Below, in pieces: positions 7,289 to 13,188 of a stretch of DNA of 13,188 bases. The translations under genes and the position numbers were made by a program. Below the pieces are notes generated by a model that had not been told where the DNA came from, did not search any database, and was given only the letters and a program-made list of their open reading frames with translations. This DNA comes from Bacteroidota bacterium (GTDB lineage Bacteria > Bacteroidota > Bacteroidia > Cytophagales > Cyclobacteriaceae): positions 1 through 13,188 of the forward strand of contig JAEZEH010000071.1 in the NCBI GenBank assembly GCA_023417785.1. Direction: 5' to 3'. Each line of letters opens with the position of its first letter. The stretch's first letter is position 1.

Positions 7289-8578
7289 TCAAAGCCTTTT
7301 AAATTCTACTCTTCGGTTATTGGCTTTCCCTTCAGGCGAACTATTGTCGTTGACGGGTTGAGTTGAACCGTATCCTTTGGCAGTAAGCCGGATTATGTCA
7401 ATGCCCATTGACACTAGTTGTGACTTTACTGACTCTGCCCTCGCAAGGGAAAGCTTTTGGTTCGCGTCCGCGCTTCCGTCGCTGTCCGTATGTCCACCGA
7501 TTTCAAATTTGAGTTCGGGATGCGCCTTCAGCATTTTGGCTATTTCGTTCAGCGTGCCCATTGATTGGGGTTTCAGTGTAGCTTTGTTGACGTCAAACAA
7601 AATACCGTGTGCAATAAATTTTCCGTTGGTAACCACTTTCTGGTAGGCGTCACTCCCTCCGGCAGCAATCCGGAAATTCCTGAAGAAAACACGTTGCGCT
7701 TCGGGCCGAAGCATAAGTTCTAGGCGCCGAGATCCTGACTGCACGGTGTTTACGGTACCGATTCGATGCTGATCAACATAGAGCTTTCCTATATTCTTGT
7801 TCACGTAAACGGCCACGTGTCGCCAGCCCTCCATAGAGCCAAGATCAGCCTCCGTAGCCTTCGGAAATTTGATCTGGTTTCCATTTGCATCCGTGGTACG
7901 CCATGTATAATAGTTCTCCCCATAGTGCCGCGTAAGGGTAATGGTTTGTATCCCTCCATAGCTGCACACGGCATCATCTTCACCTTTAAATTCAATGCTT
8001 AACAGGTTGTACCCGGTCGGGTCTTCGAGGAGAAGATCAAATTCGATTGTGTATTGTTCGGGGAGGTAGGAATCGTTTGACATCAGCGGGGAAAAACACG
8101 CATCGGTTTCGTCGGGGACCATCATGCATTTTTCACCATTTACAGTCTGGATCTCGGCGCTTCCGGAGTTAAGTAGCACCCTTCCGGGGATTTCCGAATC
8201 CATTTCACCTTCCATGTCATATTGGAAAATAATTTTATCTCCGGGCACGAAGTCATAGTTTTTAAAACGCTGAATGGTTGATGCGGACGCTTTGGCGTTG
8301 GGTTCAGCGTTGGCGTTTGTCGCAGATTGTGACTCGTTGTCACCCTGGGTAGACCGTTCTTCTTCACCATCGCTTTCATCTTGACCGTTATTACCGTTCA
8401 GATCATTTTCGATGTCATCCATCGTTCTGTCAGCTGCCTCGCCGGATTTGTCAACGACCCGATCTTCCGCGCGCTGCTTTATGTTGTCCCTGACGCGGTT
8501 CAGCAGCTGCGCATCGGCGGTTACCGTGATTACCGATAGCGCGATTGTAATTAGATAGGCTTTCACTCGTGTTTGCAT
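7289..8578 (-). CDS. OmpA-family envelope protein with LamG-like middle domain
   Basis: 429 residues. Signal peptide 1-23 (ADA before Gln24). After a short basic/acidic helix comes a low-complexity acidic and Asn/Ala-rich linker (about 50-98). The middle region (about 108-310) is beta-rich, with patterns such as YTIEFDLLLE, GWRHVAVYVNKNIGKLYVDQHRIGTV and FFRNFRIA, typical of a concanavalin-A/LamG-like sandwich. The C-terminal OmpA domain (about 320-429) has GHTDSDG, NQKLSLARAESV and NNRRVEF. Asp365 and Arg380 have the same 15-residue spacing as the E. coli OmpA residues that bind diaminopimelate, so it should anchor to peptidoglycan. It lacks an N-terminal beta-barrel, so it is a periplasmic or peptidoglycan-tethered binding protein rather than a porin. 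It sits 76 bases after the response-regulator gene and 29 before the first lipoprotein gene. A promoter-like element lies in its leader. Confidence 0.9.
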   Translation of the reverse strand: MQTRVKAYLITIALSVITVTADAQLLNRVRDNIKQRAEDRVVDKSGEAADRTMDDIENDLNGNNGQDESDGEEERSTQGDNESQSATNANAEPNAKASASTIQRFKNYDFVPGDKIIFQYDMEGEMDSEIPGRVLLNSGSAEIQTVNGEKCMMVPDETDACFSPLMSNDSYLPEQYTIEFDLLLEDPTGYNLLSIEFKGEDDAVCSYGGIQTITLTRHYGENYYTWRTTDANGNQIKFPKATEADLGSMEGWRHVAVYVNKNIGKLYVDQHRIGTVNTVQSGSRRLELMLRPEAQRVFFRNFRIAAGGSDAYQKVVTNGKFIAHGILFDVNKATLKPQSMGTLNEIAKMLKAHPELKFEIGGHTDSDGSADANQKLSLARAESVKSQLVSMGIDIIRLTAKGYGSTQPVNDNSSPEGKANNRRVEFKRL

Positions 8579-8598
8579 ACAATTAGTTTTTATGCATA

Positions 8599-8629
8599 CA
8601 AACTTCAGCGTTTAGCGAGTGGCGGGCAA
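8599..8629 (-). promoter_or_regulatory. Candidate Bacteroidota-type promoter of the OmpA-like gene
   Basis: On the minus strand TTG (8629-8627) is followed after 20 bases by GAAGTTTG (8606-8599), one mismatch from the phylum's TAnnTTTG -7 box. The expected start point lies about 15-20 bases before the ATG at 8578. The TTG is the end of a 17-base motif shared with the response-regulator leader. Judged by eye only. Confidence 0.35.
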
Positions 8630-8643
8630 TAGAACAAAAGTTA
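8627..8643 (-). repeat. Shared leader motif, copy A (before OmpA-like gene)
   Basis: Minus-strand TAACTTTTGTTCTATTG. It differs at one of 17 positions from the copy at 9340-9356. It begins 11 bases after the response-regulator stop codon, 49 bases before the ATG of the OmpA-like gene. It may be an activator-binding site overlapping the -33 element. Confidence 0.55.
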
Positions 8644-8654
8644 GACGTCGCGGG

Positions 8655-9302
8655 CTATCGCTTTCCGAATACTTTGTTGAGGGCCTCTGTACGATTTTGT
8701 ACGTGAAGCTTGTTGTAGATCTTGTGAATATGCTGACGAACGGTGCCGGTACTTATGGACAACGCATCAGCGATCTCTTTGTAAAGGTGGCCTTTGGCAA
8801 GGAGATTGAGGACTTCGTGTTCGCGATTGGAAAGAACGTCCCCGTGGGAAGGCTGGTCTTTTTTATGAAAACTTGCCACGACCTTTCGCGCGATGTGGGC
8901 ACTCATAGGTGAGCCCCCTGCTTTCAGTTCAAGAAGCGATTCAATGATCTTTTGGGGTGGCGAGTTTTTCAGGAGATATCCTGAGGCACCCGCGGCCAGC
9001 GCGTCGAAAACGTGTTCGTTGTTCTCATAGATAGTAAACATCATGAACTGCGTTGCAGGTGATGTAGAGGATACGTTGCGAATGCAGTCAATCCCGTTCA
9101 TTCCCGGGAGATTTATGTCCATAATTACGAGGTCGGGAAGGAGACGGGGCAGATGATTGGCGGCATCCTCGGCGTTTCGAAACGATCCGGTAAATTCAAA
9201 ACGATCGTCTCCTTTGATGATGTGCTCAAGGCCCGTTGCGATCACTTCAATGTCTTCGACAATACAAACCGTTATTTTTTTGCTCATACCCGGATTTCTC
9301 AT
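8655..9302 (-). CDS. NarL/LuxR-family response regulator
   Basis: 215 residues: a receiver domain followed by a helix-turn-helix. The acidic pair is Glu16-Asp17, the phosphoacceptor Asp62 (VIMDINLPGMNG), the switch Thr90 and the conserved Lys112 (YLLKNS). The C-terminal domain (about 157-207) is LSNREHEVLNLLAKGHLYKEIADALSIS...TVRQHIHKIYNKL (motif interrupted here), the standard LuxR-type DNA-binding helix pair. It should be phosphorylated by the sensor kinase encoded 51 bases upstream in transcription order. ATG 9302 gives the longest form. ATG 9287 gives MSKKITVCIVED, a more usual N-terminus, and also fits better with the candidate promoter at 9313-9342, so the shorter form may be the real one. 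The likely targets, inferred from the shared leader motif, are its own gene and the OmpA-like gene next in line. Confidence 0.94.
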   Translation of the reverse strand: MRNPGMSKKITVCIVEDIEVIATGLEHIIKGDDRFEFTGSFRNAEDAANHLPRLLPDLVIMDINLPGMNGIDCIRNVSSTSPATQFMMFTIYENNEHVFDALAAGASGYLLKNSPPQKIIESLLELKAGGSPMSAHIARKVVASFHKKDQPSHGDVLSNREHEVLNLLAKGHLYKEIADALSISTGTVRQHIHKIYNKLHVQNRTEALNKVFGKR

Positions 9303-9312
9303 GAAAAGTTTC

Positions 9313-9342
9313 GAAAGTTAACATCTGGTAGGGTTCGATCAA
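9313..9342 (-). promoter_or_regulatory. Candidate promoter of the response-regulator gene
   Basis: Minus-strand TTG (9342-9340) is separated by 19 bases from TAACTTTC (9320-9313), one mismatch from TAnnTTTG. A start point near 9305-9309 would leave almost no leader for ATG 9302 but about 20 bases for ATG 9287. Read by eye, so modest confidence. Confidence 0.33.
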
Positions 9343-9356
9343 TAGAACGAAAGTTA
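9340..9356 (-). repeat. Shared leader motif, copy B (before response-regulator gene)
   Basis: Minus-strand TAACTTTCGTTCTATTG. Its first three bases are the stop codon of the histidine kinase. It matches copy A at 16 of 17 positions. The core TAACTTTCG occurs again 36 bases further on (9320-9312), giving two direct repeats in this leader. Confidence 0.55.
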
Positions 9357-11297
9357 TACCGGTTGCGCAAGCGGGACGGTAAGTTTAATTTTCACGGGTT
9401 CGATGGAGACCAATTTCCATTCACCACCAACTTGTTGCATGCGGTATTGCATGTTTTTCAGTCCATTTCCGGTTGTTTTTTCTCCAGATATTCCGCGCCC
9501 ATTATCTTCAATGGTGATCGAAATAGTATCTGTAAATGACATGGACAGTATAACCTTTGTGGCTTCCGCGTGCTTTATACAGTTGTGAACGGCCTCCTTG
9601 ATAACCAGAAAAATGTGCCTGCGTTGTGCACCGACGACACTAACTGCTGGAATTGCTGCAGGTATCCGGAATTCATATTCCAGACCAACAGTCTCAAGCA
9701 TTTCGCTGATGCTATGGCGGATGTAAATTACAAGATCTTCCAGGCTATCCTGGTCACTGTTCAACGACCAGACGATTTCGTTCATTTGGCCAACCATCTG
9801 GCGTGCTATGCCGGTGACTCGTTCCTTTACGCCGGTGCTATCGGTTCCTTCGGGCAACGAGCTCGTTAGAAATACAAGAGACGTAAGTCCGGAACCGATA
9901 TCGTCATGTATCTCTTTGGCTATCCGCATGCGTTCCTGCTGCTGACCTTCGAGGTTGGATCGCAGGCGTATTACTTCCTGTTCCTGCCTGAGCGAAAGGA
10001 CTTGTTGTTGTTGAAGTCGTTGGCGTTGACCGAAGAAACGATAGAGCAGTAGAAGTATCACAAGCGTAAGGACGAGGCCAACACCAGCGCTGATGAGTTG
10101 TGTGTTTTTCCGCTGCATATCAGCTTCGGCCTGCTGAAGTTTAAGTTGTTGTTCAACAATGGCCTTATCCTTCTGCGCTACCTGATATTTTCGCTCGAGG
10201 TCTGCGGTTATTCGCTTTACGTCTTGTCCGGAGAGTGAGTCATTCAGGGTCACGTATTTCCGGAGGTATCGGAACGCGGCACTTGTCTGGCCAAGGTTGC
10301 TCCTGATATCAGCCGCAAGTTTGTATTGTTGGCGCAAATCGGCAAAAACACCATCGACATTTTCACTGATCCTGATTGCCTCCGAAGAATAGGTGTTGGC
10401 CTCCTGATACTTTTGTTGATTAAATAGCACCATGGCGATACCATGCATTGAATTGGCTATTCCGCTGGGGTAATCAAGTCTTTTCGCCAGATTAAGTGAT
10501 TCTTGAAAATTATCAAGTGCCTCCTCATTTCGTTTTAGTTGTGCAAGGCTATTGGCGTAGTTCAGTAAGGCATTGTGGGTTTCGCCCGTATAGCCATGCC
10601 GTTTCGTATAAGTTATCCCGTAATTAAGATAAGTCATTGCGGAGTCGTATATGTGCAGCGAATTCATTGATGACCCCATGTTTATCATTGCCCGAATCAA
10701 TGTAAGGCTGTCATTGGCAACACGACTAGAGCTGATCGATTTTCTTTGATACTCAATGGCCCTTTCGTATTGCTGCAGTGCATCGAATGCGACCCCTATG
10801 TTCATGTGGAGAATGTGCAGATGCCGGGTGTTATTTATTTTGTCAAATAGTTCGGCAGCTTCCATATAATATTGCACCGCTGTGTCGAGTTCGCCTCTTA
10901 GATTGTGGCTGTTAGCAAGATTGGTCAGCGACTTGGCTGTTTCAAGGCCGAGTTTGTTTTCACGGGCCAATCCGAGAGCCTCCCGATTCCAGCGGTAGGC
11001 TTCATCGAGTTTTCCCTGCATGCTCAATACGTAGGAGTAATAGCTGATAAATTTGATTTTCCCCTTAACATGATTGAACTGGTCGGCGATCTTGCCGGCT
11101 TTACCATAATAATGAGAGGCAGAATCAAGATTTTCGTGTTCCATCCATTCGCCGAAACTGAAATAGACATCCATTTTCGAGGTGTCCTCAGGCATGGTTC
11201 TTATCAGTTGGTAGAGGCTGTCTTTTTCGGTCTGCGAAAAGACGTGTATCGAGGAAGCCTGCACAAAGAACAGGCAAGAGATAAACAGTTGGCGCAT
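9354..11297 (-). CDS. TPR-containing sensor histidine kinase (HisKA_3 type)
   Basis: 647 residues. A signal peptide (1-21) leads into a periplasmic sensor of at least six TPR-like helical pairs (about 40-350; e.g. AKSLTNLANSHNLRGELDTA, HNALLNYANSLAQLKRNEEA). A short coiled coil (about 360-398), one membrane helix (401-422) and a second coiled coil (424-460) follow. The cytoplasmic part has the dimerisation/phosphoacceptor box IAKEIHDDIGSGLTSL with His464, the N-box EAVHNCIKHA (Asn572), and the ATP-lid motif DNGRGI (Asp598) with TGNGLKNM. There is no receiver domain, so it is a classical rather than a hybrid kinase. It is the natural partner of the NarL-type regulator encoded next. Kinases with periplasmic TPRs are common in Bacteroidota; the TPRs probably bind a protein or peptide rather than a small sugar (inference). 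The 203 bases before the ATG hold no clear promoter. Confidence 0.95.
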   Translation of the reverse strand: MRQLFISCLFFVQASSIHVFSQTEKDSLYQLIRTMPEDTSKMDVYFSFGEWMEHENLDSASHYYGKAGKIADQFNHVKGKIKFISYYSYVLSMQGKLDEAYRWNREALGLARENKLGLETAKSLTNLANSHNLRGELDTAVQYYMEAAELFDKINNTRHLHILHMNIGVAFDALQQYERAIEYQRKSISSSRVANDSLTLIRAMINMGSSMNSLHIYDSAMTYLNYGITYTKRHGYTGETHNALLNYANSLAQLKRNEEALDNFQESLNLAKRLDYPSGIANSMHGIAMVLFNQQKYQEANTYSSEAIRISENVDGVFADLRQQYKLAADIRSNLGQTSAAFRYLRKYVTLNDSLSGQDVKRITADLERKYQVAQKDKAIVEQQLKLQQAEADMQRKNTQLISAGVGLVLTLVILLLLYRFFGQRQRLQQQQVLSLRQEQEVIRLRSNLEGQQQERMRIAKEIHDDIGSGLTSLVFLTSSLPEGTDSTGVKERVTGIARQMVGQMNEIVWSLNSDQDSLEDLVIYIRHSISEMLETVGLEYEFRIPAAIPAVSVVGAQRRHIFLVIKEAVHNCIKHAEATKVILSMSFTDTISITIEDNGRGISGEKTTGNGLKNMQYRMQQVGGEWKLVSIEPVKIKLTVPLAQPV

Positions 11298-11500
11298 GCT
11301 GGTGTGGTAATCCAGAAAGATAATAAATTGCCTTTAATCGCTGACGTTCGGGAGCGAACATTTAACCGCAGAGACGACCAGAGACCGGAATGAATTTCGT
11401 CTTTCCCGATACGATCTTGCCGGCTTCGGGCTCAACCACAAACTATTTGCGTTTGACCGTTTCTCACCACTCATTGGCGGCCAGAACTGGAGGAATTGAT
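11298..11500. other. Gene-free leader of the histidine kinase
   Basis: No gene is supported in these 203 bases. A perfect dyad GTTCG-4-CGAAC (11346-11359) lies about 50 bases before the kinase ATG, and minus-strand TATCTTTC (11322-11315) resembles a -7 box, but no TTG is found at the right distance. The promoter of the kinase should be here, yet I cannot place it. No T-run terminator for the upstream acetyltransferase gene was seen. Confidence 0.4.
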
Positions 11501-12034
11501 TCAGGCTCGGATGTCTTCGAGACTATACTTCATCATAATATCGGTCTGCTCGTCGGCGCCTAATTTGAAGACGTGTTTCCCAAACTCAATGAAGCCGTTC
11601 TTTTTATAAAACTGAATGGCTTTGTCGTTTTTCTCCCAGACGCCGAGCCAGATGTAGTCAACACCTCGAAGCCTCGCGACTTCTAATGCCTTTTCAAAAA
11701 GCATTTGACCAATTTTGAGGCCCTGATATTCTTTCAAAACATAGATGCGTTCGATTTCCAGGGCGTTGTTTTTGTTTAACTCTGTTTGAGCAGGACCATA
11801 GTTCAATTTTAAATAACCGATAACAGAATCTGAATGGGTGACGAAGTAGAATTCCGAGTGCTCATTGGTGATTTCGACAGCGAGCTTTTCGTAAGTGAAA
11901 TTGCTTTCCAGGTAGGCGGCCATGTTTTCAGATGTGTTCATCGCTGAAAATGTGTCCAGGAATGTCTGCTTTGCTATTTTCAGCAATTCCTGCGTGTCGG
12001 ATACGCCCACTTTCAAAATTTGATAATTCTCCAC
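11501..12034 (-). CDS. paiA: PaiA-like spermidine/spermine N-acetyltransferase (GNAT fold)
   Basis: 177 residues, the normal length of Bacillus PaiA (about 170). It shares many PaiA blocks: TFLDTFSAMNTSENMAAYLES (motif interrupted), ALEIERIYVLKEYQG, YIWLGVWEKNDKAIQFYKKNGF (motif interrupted) and HVFKLGADEQTDIMM. The acetyl-CoA loop is Q-G-L-K-I-G (104-109), with Lys where the classical Q-x-x-G-x-G/A pattern has Gly. Tyr143 in QFYKKNGF is the usual general-acid position. In Bacillus PaiA acetylates spermidine and spermine at toxic levels; the same substrate is inferred here, though other small amines are possible. It is cytoplasmic with no signal peptide. It lies 32 bases after the GH92 gene and may be read through from it; a functional link to mannan breakdown is not evident. 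Confidence 0.85.
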   Translation of the reverse strand: MENYQILKVGVSDTQELLKIAKQTFLDTFSAMNTSENMAAYLESNFTYEKLAVEITNEHSEFYFVTHSDSVIGYLKLNYGPAQTELNKNNALEIERIYVLKEYQGLKIGQMLFEKALEVARLRGVDYIWLGVWEKNDKAIQFYKKNGFIEFGKHVFKLGADEQTDIMMKYSLEDIRA

Positions 12035-12066
12035 GGGTTCTTGGCGGTTAATAGTCCGACTTTATT

Positions 12067-13188
12067 TCATTTTCGGTCATTTCTTTTTGGCCGTGGCCCC
12101 ATATAAAACGTCAGTGTTCCTCCCTTCATGAGATCTGCGTGAGAAAGAAAAAGATCTTTGTGTGGCTTCCCGTTTAGTTCGGCTTTTTGAACATAAACAT
12201 TCCGTTCACTCTGGTTTTTGGCGATGATGGTGAACTTGTTTCCGTTCTCCAGATTAATTTCGGCTTCAACAACTGCCGGGCTGCCCAGGGAGTAATTAGC
12301 TGAGCCGGGAGCCACCGGATAAAATCCGAGGGAACTGAACAAATACCATGCGCTCATCTGACCACAGTCGTCATTGCCACCGAGACCGTCAGGGGTTGCG
12401 TTGTATTGTTTTTCGAGGATCATTCGAACTCGTTCCTGAGTTTTCGATGGTTGGCCAGCGTAATTGTAAAGGTACGCGACGTGGTGAGCTGGCTCATTGC
12501 CATGCACATAATTCCCGATGATCCCCTCCCGGGTGATGTCTTCCGTCTCGGCAAAAAATTTATCAGGAAGGAACATGGTAAATAATGAATCGAGGTGGCC
12601 GGCAAACCGTGATGGACCGCCCATTGCGGCTATCAACTCTACCGGATGGTGGGGAACATAGAGGCTGTAGTTCCATGCATTCCCCTCAATGAAACCCTGG
12701 CCGTGGGTGCTTAGTACATCAAAATTTTTTCTGAATAGCCCGGCTTCTGACTTTGGTCTGGCGTAACCAATTGACTCGTCGAAGACATTCGTCCAGTGTG
12801 TTGATCGTTGTGTGAATTCATCGTAAATGTCTTTTCTCCCGAGCCGCTTCGCCAGCTGCGCGATACACCAGTCGTTATACGCATACTCCAGCGTCATGGA
12901 AACTGATGAGGGGCTCCTTTCGTCAGGTACGTACCCAAGAGACATATATGAATCAAGCTCTCCGTAATAGCTCTGTTTCGCTGTCGACACACAGGCTTCG
13001 AGGGCGCGTGCCGGATCCGCAATGGTTGAATCCTTCAGCATCGCATCGGCGATGACGGAAACACTGTGGTAACCTATCATACACCAATTTTCATTTGCGT
13101 GATGCGACCACACCGGAAGCATGTGGTGTACGCTTTGGTCATAATGGGCTAGCATAGATCTCACCATATCACGGTTTCGAGCCGGTTG
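12067..13188 (-). CDS. GH92 exo-alpha-mannosidase (C-terminal half; 5' end outside window)
   Basis: The frame is open to the window edge; 373 residues are visible, about half of a usual GH92 protein (roughly 750). Diagnostic blocks: SMLAHYDQSVHHMLPVWSHH, HGNEPAHHVAYLYNYAGQPSKTQ (motif interrupted) and GLGGNDDCGQMSAWYLFSSLGFYPV. The Glu of HGNEP (codon 12493-12495) is the expected general acid of this inverting, calcium-dependent family, and the Asp pair of GNDD (codons 12367-12372) is part of the expected base/calcium site. GH92 enzymes remove terminal alpha-linked mannose from N-glycans or mannan, usually in the periplasm or on the cell surface; the signal peptide would be outside the window. 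The last 80 residues form the C-terminal beta domain and end in a basic tail (PRPKRNDRK). It is followed 32 bases later by the acetyltransferase gene, so both may share a transcript. Confidence 0.94.
   Translation of the reverse strand, partial: QPARNRDMVRSMLAHYDQSVHHMLPVWSHHANENWCMIGYHSVSVIADAMLKDSTIADPARALEACVSTAKQSYYGELDSYMSLGYVPDERSPSSVSMTLEYAYNDWCIAQLAKRLGRKDIYDEFTQRSTHWTNVFDESIGYARPKSEAGLFRKNFDVLSTHGQGFIEGNAWNYSLYVPHHPVELIAAMGGPSRFAGHLDSLFTMFLPDKFFAETEDITREGIIGNYVHGNEPAHHVAYLYNYAGQPSKTQERVRMILEKQYNATPDGLGGNDDCGQMSAWYLFSSLGFYPVAPGSANYSLGSPAVVEAEINLENGNKFTIIAKNQSERNVYVQKAELNGKPHKDLFLSHADLMKGGTLTFYMGPRPKRNDRK

Noticed and set aside
10905..11393. 162-codon open frame on the + strand opposite the start of the histidine kinase gene
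   Set aside because: It lies antisense to a well-supported kinase (signal peptide, TPRs), shows no recognisable domain and is compositionally explained as a mirror of the TPR coding region.
1..13188. CRISPR array, tRNA/rRNA genes, insertion sequences, prophage or defence genes
   Set aside because: No regularly spaced repeats, no tRNA-like cloverleaf, no transposase or integrase motifs and no terminal inverted repeats were found by reading both strands.

Overview
The window looks like chromosomal DNA of a Bacteroidota bacterium, probably of the Cytophagales kind. Several points support this: a SusB-type GH97 alpha-glucosidase next to a GH13 amylase, a GH92 alpha-mannosidase, a periplasmic TPR-histidine kinase, lipoproteins with acidic residues just after the lipobox Cys, A/T-rich leaders without Shine-Dalgarno sequences, and promoter-like elements close to the phylum's TTG...TAnnTTTG pattern. 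No rRNA, tRNA, CRISPR array, insertion sequence or phage gene was seen.

Left part, + strand (1-3950): the 3' end of a GH13 alpha-amylase, a complete inverting GH97 alpha-glucosidase with signal peptide, and a single-module VOC/glyoxalase-fold protein. The first two look like the tail of a starch-utilisation (Sus-like) locus whose transporter genes would lie upstream of the window.

Middle part, + strand (3951-5915): a 255-base stretch with a possible decayed reading frame, then three small unassigned genes: a four-helix membrane protein with no ATG start, a two-part protein (GGMGS-containing N-terminal half resembling DUF6966, plus two CxxC knuckles), and a two-helix membrane protein with a PH-like tail. 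The last two overlap by four bases. A 14-bp perfect palindrome sits between the first and second. A bidirectional terminator at 5921-5958 separates this block from the opposing genes.

Right-middle part, - strand (11297 down to 5977): transcribed in the order TPR-sensor histidine kinase, NarL-type response regulator, OmpA/LamG-like envelope protein, and two paralogous lipoproteins. Gaps are 29-76 bases. The response-regulator gene and the OmpA gene are each preceded by the same 17-base motif (16/17 identical). In both cases its TTG end lies 19-20 bases before a TAnnTTTG-like box. I infer that this block is a signalling-to-envelope module in which the regulator may act on its own gene and on the envelope genes.

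Right end, - strand (13188 down to 11501): the C-terminal half of a GH92 exo-alpha-mannosidase, cut by the window edge, followed 32 bases later by a PaiA-like polyamine N-acetyltransferase. A 203-base gene-free stretch then precedes the histidine kinase.

The most interesting parts are the five-gene two-component/envelope block with its shared promoter motif, and the coupled pair of unassigned genes at 4687-5915.
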